Assembly (NCBI GenBank): GCA_002389055.1
Contig: DGNT01000051.1
Location: 1-12,805, forward strand
From: Alcanivorax sp. UBA4485
GTDB lineage: Bacteria > Pseudomonadota > Gammaproteobacteria > Pseudomonadales > Alcanivoracaceae
Reading direction: 5' to 3'
DNA length: 12,805 nucleotides
The position numbers were made by a program, and so were the translations under genes. The notes below the pieces were generated by a model. That model was not told the DNA's origin. It did no database searches and saw only the letters and a program-made list of their open reading frames with translations. Positions 6,328-12,805 of this stretch are shown here, one piece after another (position 1 is the first letter of the stretch; every line of letters begins with the position of its first letter).

Positions 6328-7011
6328 TCACAGGGACCAGTCGATGGGGTCCTTGCCTTGTTGCAGAAGGTACTGGTTGGCGCGGGAAAAATGCCCGCAG
6401 CCCAGGAAACCGCGATGCGCGGACAGCGGCGACGGGTGCGGCGCGGTGAGCACGCAGTGGCGCTGCCGGTCGATCAGCTTGCCTTTTTTCTGGGCGTAGC
6501 TGCCCCAGAGGAAAAACACCACACCTTCCCGTTCCCGGTTGATGTGCTCGATGGCCTGGTCGGTGAAGTCTTCCCAGCCCTGGCGCTGATGCGAAGCAGC
6601 CTGCCCGGCGCGCACGGTGAGCACCGCGTTGAGCAGCAGCACGCCCTGGCGCGCCCAGGCGTCCAGGTTGCCGTGGTCGGGGGCCGGGATGCCCAGGTCC
6701 CGTTCGATTTCCTTGAAGATATTAATCAGCGATGGCGGCGTGCGCACGCCCGGCTGCACCGAGAAGCACAGCCCGTGGGCTTGGTTGGGGCCGTGGTACG
6801 GGTCCTGGCCGAGGATCACCACCTTGACGTTGTCGAAGGGGGTTTCGTTAAAGGCGCGGAAGATGTCCGGGCCGGGCGGGTAGACGGTTTCGCCGGCCTG
6901 CTTTTCCTGGCGCAGGAAGGCTTTCAGATCCTGCATGTAGGGCTTGCTGAATTCGTCACCGAGCACCTGTTTCCAGCCCGGCTCCAGCTCCACCGAGGAC
7001 TGCTCAGCCAT
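6328..7011 (-). CDS. ung: Uracil-DNA glycosylase, family 1
   Basis: Removes uracil from DNA, arising from cytosine deamination or dUTP incorporation, as the first step of base excision repair. The 227-residue product has all family 1 motifs: the water-activating loop GQDPYHG at 68-74 (catalytic Asp70; Asp64 in E. coli), LLLNAVLTV at 125-133 (Asn128 for uracil recognition), and HPSPLSAHRGFLG from 192 (His192, equivalent to His187, with the DNA-intercalating Leu in this loop). The N-terminal PGWKQVLGDEF matches the usual start region, supporting the ATG at 7011. That ATG lies inside the end of the TetR gene (8-bp overlap); a GGAG is rather far upstream, so translation is probably coupled to the regulator. 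The crotonase-family gene follows after 37 bp. Confidence 0.98.
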   Translation of the reverse strand: MAEQSSVELEPGWKQVLGDEFSKPYMQDLKAFLRQEKQAGETVYPPGPDIFRAFNETPFDNVKVVILGQDPYHGPNQAHGLCFSVQPGVRTPPSLINIFKEIERDLGIPAPDHGNLDAWARQGVLLLNAVLTVRAGQAASHQRQGWEDFTDQAIEHINREREGVVFFLWGSYAQKKGKLIDRQRHCVLTAPHPSPLSAHRGFLGCGHFSRANQYLLQQGKDPIDWSL

Positions 7012-7672
7012 GGGGAACCAGCTTCTCCAAAAGATGGTGCATGCGTTTGTTGAGCGCCTTTTCGTCGGCCCACTCCGGGTGGGCGAGCAGGCGCACCTCG
7101 GTGGCGAGCAGGAAGCTGTGGATCAGCTCCGCGTCCAGTTCCGGGGTTCTCGACCCCACCGCGCGGCAGGCGTCGATCAACAGCGACGACATTTCCTTGA
7201 GATACAGGTCCGCCAGCCCCCGCAAACGCGGGTCGAGAATCGCCTCCTGGAAGAACGCCTGCTCGGCGATCAGGTGTTCGCGGCGGTTGGTGACCTCGTC
7301 GAGAATGAACGCGGTGGTCATCGCCGCCAGCGATTCAATCAGGCGCGCCCGGTCGGTGTCCTGATGGGAAGCCTGCTCTTGAAACTGCTGGATCAAACCG
7401 AACGCCTGGTCGCGGAACGGACGAATCACTTCTTCCAGGGCGCGCTCCGCGAACAGCGTGAAGGCGTCCGCGATCAGGTCGGAGATGTCCTTGAAATAAT
7501 AGGTGGTGGCGGACAGCGGCACATCCGCTTCGCGCGCCACGGCGCGGTGACGCACCGCGCGGATGCCGTCGGTGACGATGATGTTAAGCGCCGCGTCCAG
7601 AATGGCCTGGCGGCGTTGCTCACTGCCGGCGCGACGGGCCTTGCGGCCCTGGTACTGAATGGCTGAACTCAT
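7004..7672 (-). CDS. TetR/AcrR-family transcriptional regulator
   Basis: 222-residue DNA-binding regulator. The N-terminal TetR helix-turn-helix is clear: RRQAILDAALNIIVTDG, then RHRAVAREADVPLSATTYYF (recognition helix with the family's YYF ending), followed by KDISDLIADAF. The C-terminal two-thirds is an all-helical ligand/dimer domain with no motif that names a ligand. The preferred start is ATG at 7672-7670, with GAAGG five bases upstream; a GTG at 7684 would add four residues but lacks such a site. It sits 44 bp behind lysS and overlaps ung by 8 bp. From memory, some pseudomonads also have a TetR gene next to lysS, so this may be old synteny rather than an insertion. A target operator could lie in the short lysS-tetR gap (7673-7716), but I see no clear palindrome there. 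Confidence 0.93.
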   Translation of the reverse strand: MSSAIQYQGRKARRAGSEQRRQAILDAALNIIVTDGIRAVRHRAVAREADVPLSATTYYFKDISDLIADAFTLFAERALEEVIRPFRDQAFGLIQQFQEQASHQDTDRARLIESLAAMTTAFILDEVTNRREHLIAEQAFFQEAILDPRLRGLADLYLKEMSSLLIDACRAVGSRTPELDAELIHSFLLATEVRLLAHPEWADEKALNKRMHHLLEKLVPHG

Positions 7673-7716
7673 AACGGCCTTCACTTTGTTATTCGTTAAT
7701 GCGCACAGGGTCCGGG

Positions 7717-9210
7717 CTAGCGCGGCCGCATGTGCGGAAACAGGATTACATCACGAATAGACGGAGAATTCGTGAACAACATCACCAGACGGTCGATGCC
7801 GATCCCTTCGCCGGCGGTGGGCGGCAGGCCGTGCTCCAGAGCGGTGATGTAGTCTTCGTCATAGAACATGGCTTCGTCGTCCCCCGCTTCTTTTTCGGCC
7901 ACCTGGGCGCGAAAACGTTCCGCTTGATCCTCGGCGTCGTTGAGCTCGGAGAACCCGTTGGCGATTTCGCGGCCGCCGACGAAGAACTCGAAACGCTCGG
8001 TGACGAAGGGGTTGTCGTCCTTGCGGCGCGCCAGCGGCGACACCTCGGTGGGGTAATCGGTGATGAAGGTCGGGTCCTTCAGGCGGTGCTCCACGGTCTT
8101 CTCGAAGATTTCGATCTGCACCTTGCCCAGGCCCCAGCCGTCCTTCACGGGGATCCCCAGCCGCTCGGCGATACCCCGGGCGCCCTGCTCGTCCGCTAGC
8201 GTGGCGGCGTCGATGTCGTCGTTGAACTGGAGGATGGAATCGAACACCGACAGCCGTGCGAACGGCTTGCCGAAGTCGTAGACGTCATCCTGGTAGGGAA
8301 TCTCGGTGGTGCCCAGCACGTCCTGCGCCAGGGTGCGCAGCATGTCCTCGGTGAGGTTCATCAGGTCGTTGTGATCCGCGTAGGCCTGGTAGAACTCCAG
8401 CATGGTGAATTCCGGATTGTGCCGGGTGCTGAGGCCCTCGTTGCGAAAATTGCGGTTGATCTCGAACACCCGCTCGAAACCGCCCACCACCAGACGCTTC
8501 AGGTACAGTTCCGGCGCGATGCGCAGGTACATGTCCAGGTCCAGGCTGTTGTGGTGGGTGACGAACGGGCGCGCCGTGGCGCCGCCGGGGATCACCTGCA
8601 GCATGGGCGTTTCCGCTTCCACGAAACCGTGGCGCACCAGATAGTTGCGGATGCCGGCCACCATTTGCGAACGGATCTGGAAGGTGCGGCGGCTGTCTTC
8701 GTTGACGATCAGGTCCACGTAGCGCTGACGGTAGCGGGACTCGGTGTCGGTAAGGCCTTTGTGTTTTTCCGGCAGCGGGCGCAGGGATTTGGTGAGCAGC
8801 AGGTACTCGTCCATCATCACGTAGAGGTCGCCCATGCCGGATTTGCACAGGGTGCCGCGCACGCCCACCACGTCGCCCAGGTCCCAGTGCTTGGTGTCTT
8901 TTTGCACCGGCTTGGGGGCGAAAATCTGGATGCGGCCGGACATGTCCTGCAGCACTTTAAAGGCTTTGCGGTCGAGCATCAGGCGCCCGGCCACGGCCAC
9001 CTGAATCTGCTTTTCTTCCAGCTCTTCCTTGCTCAGCTCGCCGTATTGTTTTTGCAGGTCGGCGGCCAGGCTGTCGCGGCGGAAGTGGTTGGGAAAGGCG
9101 TCACCGTTTTCGCGCCACTCGTTGAGCTTGGCGCGCCGCTCGGCGATCAGACGGTTTTCGTCGGCGCCTTCGTGGGCGGCGTCGTTGGGAGTGTTCTGTT
9201 CGTCAGCCAT
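7717..9210 (-). CDS. lysS: Lysyl-tRNA synthetase, class II
   Basis: Charges tRNA-Lys with lysine using ATP. The 497-residue length fits class II LysRS (about 500). The N-terminal OB-fold anticodon-binding domain spans about residues 68-145 (VAVAGRLMLDRKAFKVLQDMS onward, in pieces). The catalytic core has motif 1 around FVEAETPMLQVIPGGATARP (196-215), motif 2 FRNEGLSTRHNPEFTMLEF (255-273) and motif 3 GEGIGIDRLVML (467-478). The C-terminus ends RDVILFPHMRPR, as usual. The start is ATG at 9210, with AAAAGG eight bases upstream; that ribosome site overlaps the prfB stop codon (12-bp gap between genes). The prfB-lysS order is conserved in E. coli and many relatives, and the two are almost certainly cotranscribed. 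Confidence 0.99.
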   Translation of the reverse strand: MADEQNTPNDAAHEGADENRLIAERRAKLNEWRENGDAFPNHFRRDSLAADLQKQYGELSKEELEEKQIQVAVAGRLMLDRKAFKVLQDMSGRIQIFAPKPVQKDTKHWDLGDVVGVRGTLCKSGMGDLYVMMDEYLLLTKSLRPLPEKHKGLTDTESRYRQRYVDLIVNEDSRRTFQIRSQMVAGIRNYLVRHGFVEAETPMLQVIPGGATARPFVTHHNSLDLDMYLRIAPELYLKRLVVGGFERVFEINRNFRNEGLSTRHNPEFTMLEFYQAYADHNDLMNLTEDMLRTLAQDVLGTTEIPYQDDVYDFGKPFARLSVFDSILQFNDDIDAATLADEQGARGIAERLGIPVKDGWGLGKVQIEIFEKTVEHRLKDPTFITDYPTEVSPLARRKDDNPFVTERFEFFVGGREIANGFSELNDAEDQAERFRAQVAEKEAGDDEAMFYDEDYITALEHGLPPTAGEGIGIDRLVMLFTNSPSIRDVILFPHMRPR

Positions 9211-9222
9211 GTGTTTAACCTT

Positions 9223-10342
9223 TTAAAGCCCTGCCTTCAGCGAGGCCTGGATGAAGCGGTCCAGGTCACCGTCGAGGACCTGCTGGGTGTTGTGGCTTTC
9301 CACGTTGGTGCGCAGGTCCTTAATGCGGCCGTCGTCGAGCACGTAGGACCGGATCTGGCTGCCCCAGCCGATGTCCGACTTGCCCTCTTCCTGCTTCTGC
9401 TTTTCGGCGTTGCGCTTTTGCAGCTCCAGGTCGTAGACCTTGGCCTGCAGCATGCGCATGGCCTGGTCCTTGTTCTGGTGCTGGGAGCGGCCGTTCTGGC
9501 ACTGCGTCACCAGGGTGGTTTCCTCGCCGGTGTCCGGGTCGGTGACCACATAGGTCAGGCGCACCGCGGAATCGGTCCGGTTCACGTGCTGACCGCCGGC
9601 GCCGGAGGCGCGGTAGGTGTCGACGCGGATTTTCGACGGGTCGATGTCCACGTCGATGTCGTCGTCCACTTCCGGGGACAGGAACACCGAAGCAAACGAG
9701 GTGTGGCGGCGGCCGCCGGAGTCGAACGGGCTCTTGCGCACCAGGCGGTGCACGCCGATCTCGGTGCGCAGCCAGCCGTAGGCGTACTCGCCTTCGAAGC
9801 GCACGGTGGCGGATTTGATGCCGGCCACGTCGCCGTCGGACGCTTCCACCAGCTCGGTCTTGAAGCCGTGCGCCTCGCCCCAGCGCAAATACATGCGCAA
9901 CAGCATCTCGGCCCAGTCCTGGGCTTCGGTGCCGCCGGAACCGGCCTGGATGTCCAGATAGGCGTTGGAGGCGTCCATCTCGCCGGAGAACATGCGGCGG
10001 AATTCCAGGTCCGCGACCATCCGCTCCAGGCGCTGCAGGTCCGCTTCCACTTCGGCGACGGTGGCGTCGTCGTCCTCTTCCACCGCCAGTTCCAGCAGAT
10101 CGCGGGTGTCGGCCACGCCCTGACCGGCCTGGTCCAGGGTGGCGACGATGAATTCCAGTTGCGAGCGCTCCTTACCCAGTGCCTGGGCCCTCTGGGGCTC
10201 GTTCCAGACGTCCGGCAGGGCCAGTTCGCGCTCTACTTCGACCAGCCGTTCGCTCTTCTGGTCGTAGTCAAAGATACCCCCTCAGCGCATCGACGCGCTC
10301 GGCCAGGTCGGTGAGGTGGGTTCTCAGCGGATTCACTTCCAT
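9223..10342 (-). CDS. prfB: Peptide chain release factor 2 (programmed +1 frameshift)
   Basis: Recognises UGA/UAA stop codons and triggers peptide release on the ribosome. The gene is read in two frames. Codons 1-24 from ATG 10342 encode MEVNPLRTHL...ALRGYL and then meet an in-frame TGA at 10270-10268. A +1 shift at CTT-T-GAC continues as DYDQKSERLVEVE and on to TAA at 9225-9223. The joined product is 372 residues (E. coli 365). The stop-codon recognition motif SPF is at 204-206 and the catalytic GGQ at 249-251 inside SGAGGQHVNRTDSAVRL. The residue equivalent to E. coli position 246 is Ala, the common form with high release activity. The ribosome site before ATG is weak. Level is autoregulated: low RF2 allows more frameshifting. 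It precedes lysS by 12 bp. Confidence 0.98.
10267..10282 (-). promoter_or_regulatory. prfB: prfB programmed +1 frameshift site
   Basis: The minus-strand sequence is AGGGGGTATCTTTGAC: an internal Shine-Dalgarno-like AGGGGG, three bases, the slippery CTT codon, then the in-frame TGA followed by C, a poor termination context. Every element and spacing matches the canonical E. coli prfB site. When RF2 is scarce the ribosome slips from CTT to TTT and continues with GAC; when RF2 is plentiful it terminates after 24 residues. Confidence 0.97.
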
Positions 10343-10400
10343 AAAGGTTCTCGGTGCGCTTTCAATAGAATGGGAAAAGCCGCGTATTCTACCGTTTTGG

Positions 10401-10420
10401 CCGGCCTCTGACGAGGCCGG
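10401..10420. other. Perfect 8-bp hairpin between the DUF7352-like gene and prfB
   Basis: CCGGCCTC and GAGGCCGG pair around a TGAC loop. On the minus strand it lies 21 bases after the small gene's stop and about 60 bases before the prfB ATG. There is no T-run after it on the minus strand (CCAAAACGG follows), so it is a poor intrinsic terminator. A possible prfB promoter overlaps it: -10 TAGAAT at 10391-10386, with a weak TCGTCA -35 in the hairpin loop and right arm. It may be a terminator, an mRNA stabiliser or chance. Confidence 0.45.
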
Positions 10421-10441
10421 GGGCGGGGTGCGCCGGGGAAG

Positions 10442-10726
10442 TCAGTCCACCAGTTCGTAGACGTGGAACGCCTCGGGCTTGAGGTTATCCAGGGTGGTAC
10501 CGATGTAGACGGCGTTGTTGGGGATGCCGCTGCCGGTGGCGAACACTTTGAAGCGGCGCACTTCCTTGGGGGTGTCGATGACGGTGTCGGCGTCCACTTC
10601 CACCCACATGTAGATGGCGCGTTCCTGCTGGATAAAGTCGACGCGCAGTACATCACCTTCTTCCGGCAGGCGCAGTTCCTGCACGTCGGAGCCGGCTTCC
10701 AGGCGGTGTTTGTGAATTGTTTTCAT
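10442..10726 (-). CDS. Small DUF7352-like protein of unknown function
   Basis: 94-residue protein lying between recJ and prfB. The start is ATG at 10726-10724, preceded by a strong GGAGG five bases upstream; an in-frame start further up would reach 10849 but adds low-complexity sequence without homology-like features. The sequence begins MKTIHKHRLEAG, has VLRVDFIQQERAIYMWVEVD in the middle, then RRFKVFATGSGIPNNAVYIG and ends AFHVYEL. This pattern (KTIHK start, VLsVq...WalVd, RRFrifgTGhpIp, YIGT, fHVyE end) is what I recall of the DUF7352 family, which occurs in phages and scattered bacteria. It looks like a compact, soluble beta-rich domain with no signal peptide, membrane segment or catalytic motif. 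The function is unknown. Its position breaks the usual recJ-prfB adjacency. Confidence 0.8.
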   Translation of the reverse strand: MKTIHKHRLEAGSDVQELRLPEEGDVLRVDFIQQERAIYMWVEVDADTVIDTPKEVRRFKVFATGSGIPNNAVYIGTTLDNLKPEAFHVYELVD

Positions 10727-10856
10727 GCTTCCCTCCGTTAGGGGCTGCCAGACATCGCCGGCCTTTTGGGCCGCGCGAGAATCGAATCGGGTACAACACG
10801 CCGGGGCGGCGCGAACGGCAATGCTAGCAAAGTGCCCCCTACAAGGCACCTGTTGC
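10727..10856. other. Intergenic gap recJ to DUF7352-like gene
   Basis: 130 bp on the minus-strand transcript path. Just past the recJ stop is a small stem GTGCC/GGCAC (10832-10836 with 10845-10849, 8-nt loop), too short to call a terminator. A second small stem, GGCC/GGCC around TTTTG-type loop, lies at 10760-10772. I see no convincing -35/-10 pair, so whether the small gene has its own promoter is open. Confidence 0.4.
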
Positions 10857-12560
10857 CTAAACCGGTCTCAGGTGCTCGAACAGCAGCTGCGGGTTGCGGT
10901 TGCCGCGGAATTCGTTCACTTCCAGGCGGTAGATACCGTATACGCGGCGCAGACGGTCGCCGAGCTGGTCCAGATCGGCGTTGAAGTGGATGCCGTCCAC
11001 CACCCCGCCGCAGCCGGGCAGGCCCAGGGTGAGCTTGAGGTGCCGCTCGCCGACCACGCGGCTGTCCAGCACCTCGAACTCGCCGTCAAAGCGCGGCGGC
11101 GGAAAGCCCTGGCCCCACGGGAAGCGGTGGCTGAGGATTTCCGCAGTGTCCAGGCACAAGTCCGCTTCTTCCAGGGCGCCGTCGGTTTCCACCACCTCGT
11201 CGAACAAGTCGGCGCTGGCCGCCGCCGCCACCGCCTGCTGGAACGCCTCGGTGAACGCCGGCAGATCGTCGGTGCGCAGGGTCATGCCGGCGGCCATGGC
11301 GTGGCCGCCGAACTTGTGCAGCATGTCCGGGTGGGCGGTGGCCACGGCGTCCAGCACATCGCGCAAGTGCAGCCCGGGAATCGAGCGACCGGAGCCCTTG
11401 AGCATGCCCTTCTCGCGGGCCGGGGCGAAGGCGATGACCGGCCGGTGCACCGATTCCTTGACCCGCGAGGCGAGGATGCCCACCACCCCTTCGTGCCAGT
11501 CCGGGCCGTGCAGGCACAGCGCGGCGGGCAGCTCCCGCTCGCGCAGCCGCGCCACTTCCAGCATGGCGGCGTCGCGCATGCCCTGCTCGATGCCGCGCCG
11601 TTCGCGGTTGATGGTGTCCAGTTCCTCGGCGAAGCGGCGCGCCTGCTCTTCACTGTCCGCCAGCAGGCATTCGATGCCGTGGCTCATGTCGGTGAGGCGG
11701 CCGGCGGCGTTGAGCCGCGGCCCGGCGGCGAAGCCCAGGTCCGCCGCCACCACTTTGGCGGGATCCCGGCCGGCCACCCGCAGCAGGGCGCGCAGGCCCG
11801 GGCTGCCCTTGCCGGCGCGAATGCGGCGCAGGCCCTGCTCCACCAGAATGCGGTTGGCGTCGTCCAGCACCACCACATCAGCCACGGTGCCCAGGGCGAC
11901 CAGGTCCAGCAGATCGAGCACCGCGCTCTTGACGCCTAGGCGGCGCTGCACCGCCAGCAATAAATAGAAGGCCACGCCGACCCCGGCCAGGTTGCGCGCC
12001 GGGAAGCCGTCTTCGCACAGGCGCGGGTTGACCAGGGCGTCAGCGTCCGGCAGCCGGTCGCCGGGCAGGTGGTGGTCGGTGATCAGCACGCGCATGCCGG
12101 CGGCCCGGGCGGCGGCCACGCCGTCGACGCTGGCGATGCCGTTGTCCACGGTGATGATCAGGTCCGGGGCCAGGGTCTCCTTGGCCAGCTCGACGATGGC
12201 CGGCGACAGGCCGTAGCCGTACTCGAAGCGGTTGGGCACCAGGTAGTCCGGGCGGCGGAAGCCCAGGCCGGCCAGGCCGCGCACCATCAGCGCGGTGGCG
12301 GTGGCGCCGTCGGCGTCGTAGTCGCCCACCACGCAAATGCGCCAGTGCTCGTCGCGGGCCTGCTGCAGCAGGTCCACCGTAGCGCCCAGGCCGTTGAAGC
12401 CATCCGGGTGCGGCAGGCGGCCCAGGTTCAGCTGCAGCTGCTCTTCCCGGGTGACGCCCCGGGCGGCCAGCACCCGGGCCAGCAGCGGCGGCACGCCGGG
12501 CCAGTCGGGCACGGTGTCCACGGTACGGCGGCGGATCTCGGGAAAGGGTCGTGCGCTCAT
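10857..12560 (-). CDS. recJ: Single-stranded-DNA-specific 5'-3' exonuclease RecJ
   Basis: Degrades single-stranded DNA 5' to 3' in RecF-pathway recombination, mismatch repair and base excision repair. The 567-residue product (E. coli 577) has the DHH phosphoesterase motifs VGDYDADGATATA (78-90), VDNGI (about 138-142) and TDHHLPGD (161-168), then LDLVALGTVADVV and GPRLNAAGRL. The DHHA1 domain carries KGSGRSI (388-394) and GGHAMAAGM (418-426), and the C-terminal OB domain ends NEFRGNRNPQLLFEHLRP. Metal-binding Asp and His residues are all in place. The start is ATG at 12560 (MSARPFPEIRRR), which aligns with the family N-terminus. A TTG at 12590 would add ten residues but has no better ribosome site. 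In E. coli recJ is directly followed by prfB and lysS; here the DUF7352-like gene lies between. dsbC and xerD, upstream in E. coli, are not in the 245 bp seen. Confidence 0.97.
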   Translation of the reverse strand: MSARPFPEIRRRTVDTVPDWPGVPPLLARVLAARGVTREEQLQLNLGRLPHPDGFNGLGATVDLLQQARDEHWRICVVGDYDADGATATALMVRGLAGLGFRRPDYLVPNRFEYGYGLSPAIVELAKETLAPDLIITVDNGIASVDGVAAARAAGMRVLITDHHLPGDRLPDADALVNPRLCEDGFPARNLAGVGVAFYLLLAVQRRLGVKSAVLDLLDLVALGTVADVVVLDDANRILVEQGLRRIRAGKGSPGLRALLRVAGRDPAKVVAADLGFAAGPRLNAAGRLTDMSHGIECLLADSEEQARRFAEELDTINRERRGIEQGMRDAAMLEVARLRERELPAALCLHGPDWHEGVVGILASRVKESVHRPVIAFAPAREKGMLKGSGRSIPGLHLRDVLDAVATAHPDMLHKFGGHAMAAGMTLRTDDLPAFTEAFQQAVAAAASADLFDEVVETDGALEEADLCLDTAEILSHRFPWGQGFPPPRFDGEFEVLDSRVVGERHLKLTLGLPGCGGVVDGIHFNADLDQLGDRLRRVYGIYRLEVNEFRGNRNPQLLFEHLRPV

Positions 12561-12752
12561 CAATTCAGCCTGGCGGAAAGACGCGGGCAAGGGTCCGCAT
12601 AGACGCCTCCCGAGTCAAGATACTCCGGGCGCGGCTTGCTGTATCCTCCCCATGGCTGAAAGCGCCGCCGGTTGAAAGAGCCCGCCCCGCACCCAATACA
12701 GGCAGGAAGCGGGCTTGCAACGACCGGCAAGTCACAAAAAGGGACTGAATGT
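12561..12752. other. recJ upstream region, no recognised gene
   Basis: No coding sequence is recognisable on either strand. A 7-bp inverted repeat AGCCCGC (12679-12685) and GCGGGCT (12709-12715) flanks a 23-nt loop. A short GATAC...GTATC pair is also present nearer recJ. I could not find a convincing recJ promoter. The region probably carries the leaders of recJ (minus) and of a divergent plus-strand gene. Confidence 0.45.
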
Positions 12753-12805
12753 ATGCCCTTTGCTTTCATATACTTGGCGCCCCCGAGTGAGGAACCACAG
12801 GCTCA
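12753..12805 (+). CDS. Possible start of a divergent gene running off the window
   Basis: ATG at 12753 opens a frame of 17 codons (MPFAFIYLAPPSEEPQA) that reaches the right edge without a stop. AAGGGA lies eight bases upstream. Another ATG at 12749 in a different frame closes after 13 codons. The fragment is too short to name and its codon use is not strongly biased, so it may be non-coding. Confidence 0.2.
   Translation, partial: MPFAFIYLAPPSEEPQA

Noticed and set aside
4911..6449. 512-codon plus-strand frame through the repeat cluster and opposite the hydrolase gene
   Set aside because: It starts inside the inverted repeat and then runs antisense through a convincing crotonase-family gene; low-complexity composition and no domain.
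8371..10314. 647-codon plus-strand frame opposite lysS and prfB
   Set aside because: Antisense shadow of two well-identified genes; composition dominated by Val, Gly, Ala, His, Leu and no recognisable domain.
10727..10849. 41-codon upstream extension of the DUF7352-like gene
   Set aside because: No ribosome site of quality at 10849, while GGAGG stands five bases before the ATG at 10726.
12560..12769. 69-codon minus-strand frame ending at the recJ start
   Set aside because: Its stop overlaps the recJ ATG, as coupled genes can, but the product has no recognisable feature and no clear ribosome site.

Overview
The window is chromosomal, GC-rich DNA (roughly two-thirds G+C, strong GC3 bias) from a gammaproteobacterium. 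The gene order supports this: rpoE/algU is divergent from nadB, sdhE and ygfX are paired beside ygfZ, and recJ, prfB and lysS lie together. All three arrangements are familiar from Pseudomonas/Escherichia-type genomes. The REP-like repeats (TGTGGGAGC core) also resemble those of Pseudomonas and its relatives. An Alcanivorax-like or Pseudomonas-like organism is plausible, but the sequence alone does not fix the genus.

Layout, left to right. (1) 1-289: the 5' part of an ECF sigma factor gene (rpoE/algU type) on the minus strand, cut by the window edge. (2) 290-413: a short divergent promoter region. (3) 414-2009: nadB (L-aspartate oxidase, NAD synthesis) on the plus strand. (4) 2010-2649: sdhE-ygfX on the minus strand, overlapping each other; ygfX abuts nadB stop to stop. 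(5) 2792-4809: ygfZ and a class I nitronate monooxygenase on the plus strand. (6) 4810-5165: a 356-bp gene-free stretch between convergent genes, packed with three repeat structures: a REP-like palindrome that supplies the upstream gene's stop codon, a 30-bp perfect inverted repeat around a 53-nt loop, and a 146-bp REPIN-like pair of inverted REPs. (7) 12560 down to 5166: a long co-directional minus-strand run: recJ, a small DUF7352-like gene, prfB (with the classic +1 programmed frameshift), lysS, a TetR regulator, ung, and a 3-hydroxyisobutyryl-CoA hydrolase-like gene. (8) 12561-12805: recJ upstream region with no recognised gene; a possible plus-strand gene begins at 12753 and leaves the window.

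The functional themes are housekeeping: envelope stress sigma factor, NAD synthesis, assembly of flavoprotein succinate dehydrogenase (SdhE), Fe-S/folate-linked maintenance (YgfZ), translation (RF2, LysRS) and DNA repair (RecJ, Ung). Accessory parts are the nitronate monooxygenase, the TetR-ung-hydrolase tail behind lysS, the small gene inserted between recJ and prfB, and the repeat cluster. I see no CRISPR array, prophage, transposase, tRNA or rRNA. I found no clearly new biological system; the repeat cluster and the small gene at the recJ-prfB junction are the best places for a second look.
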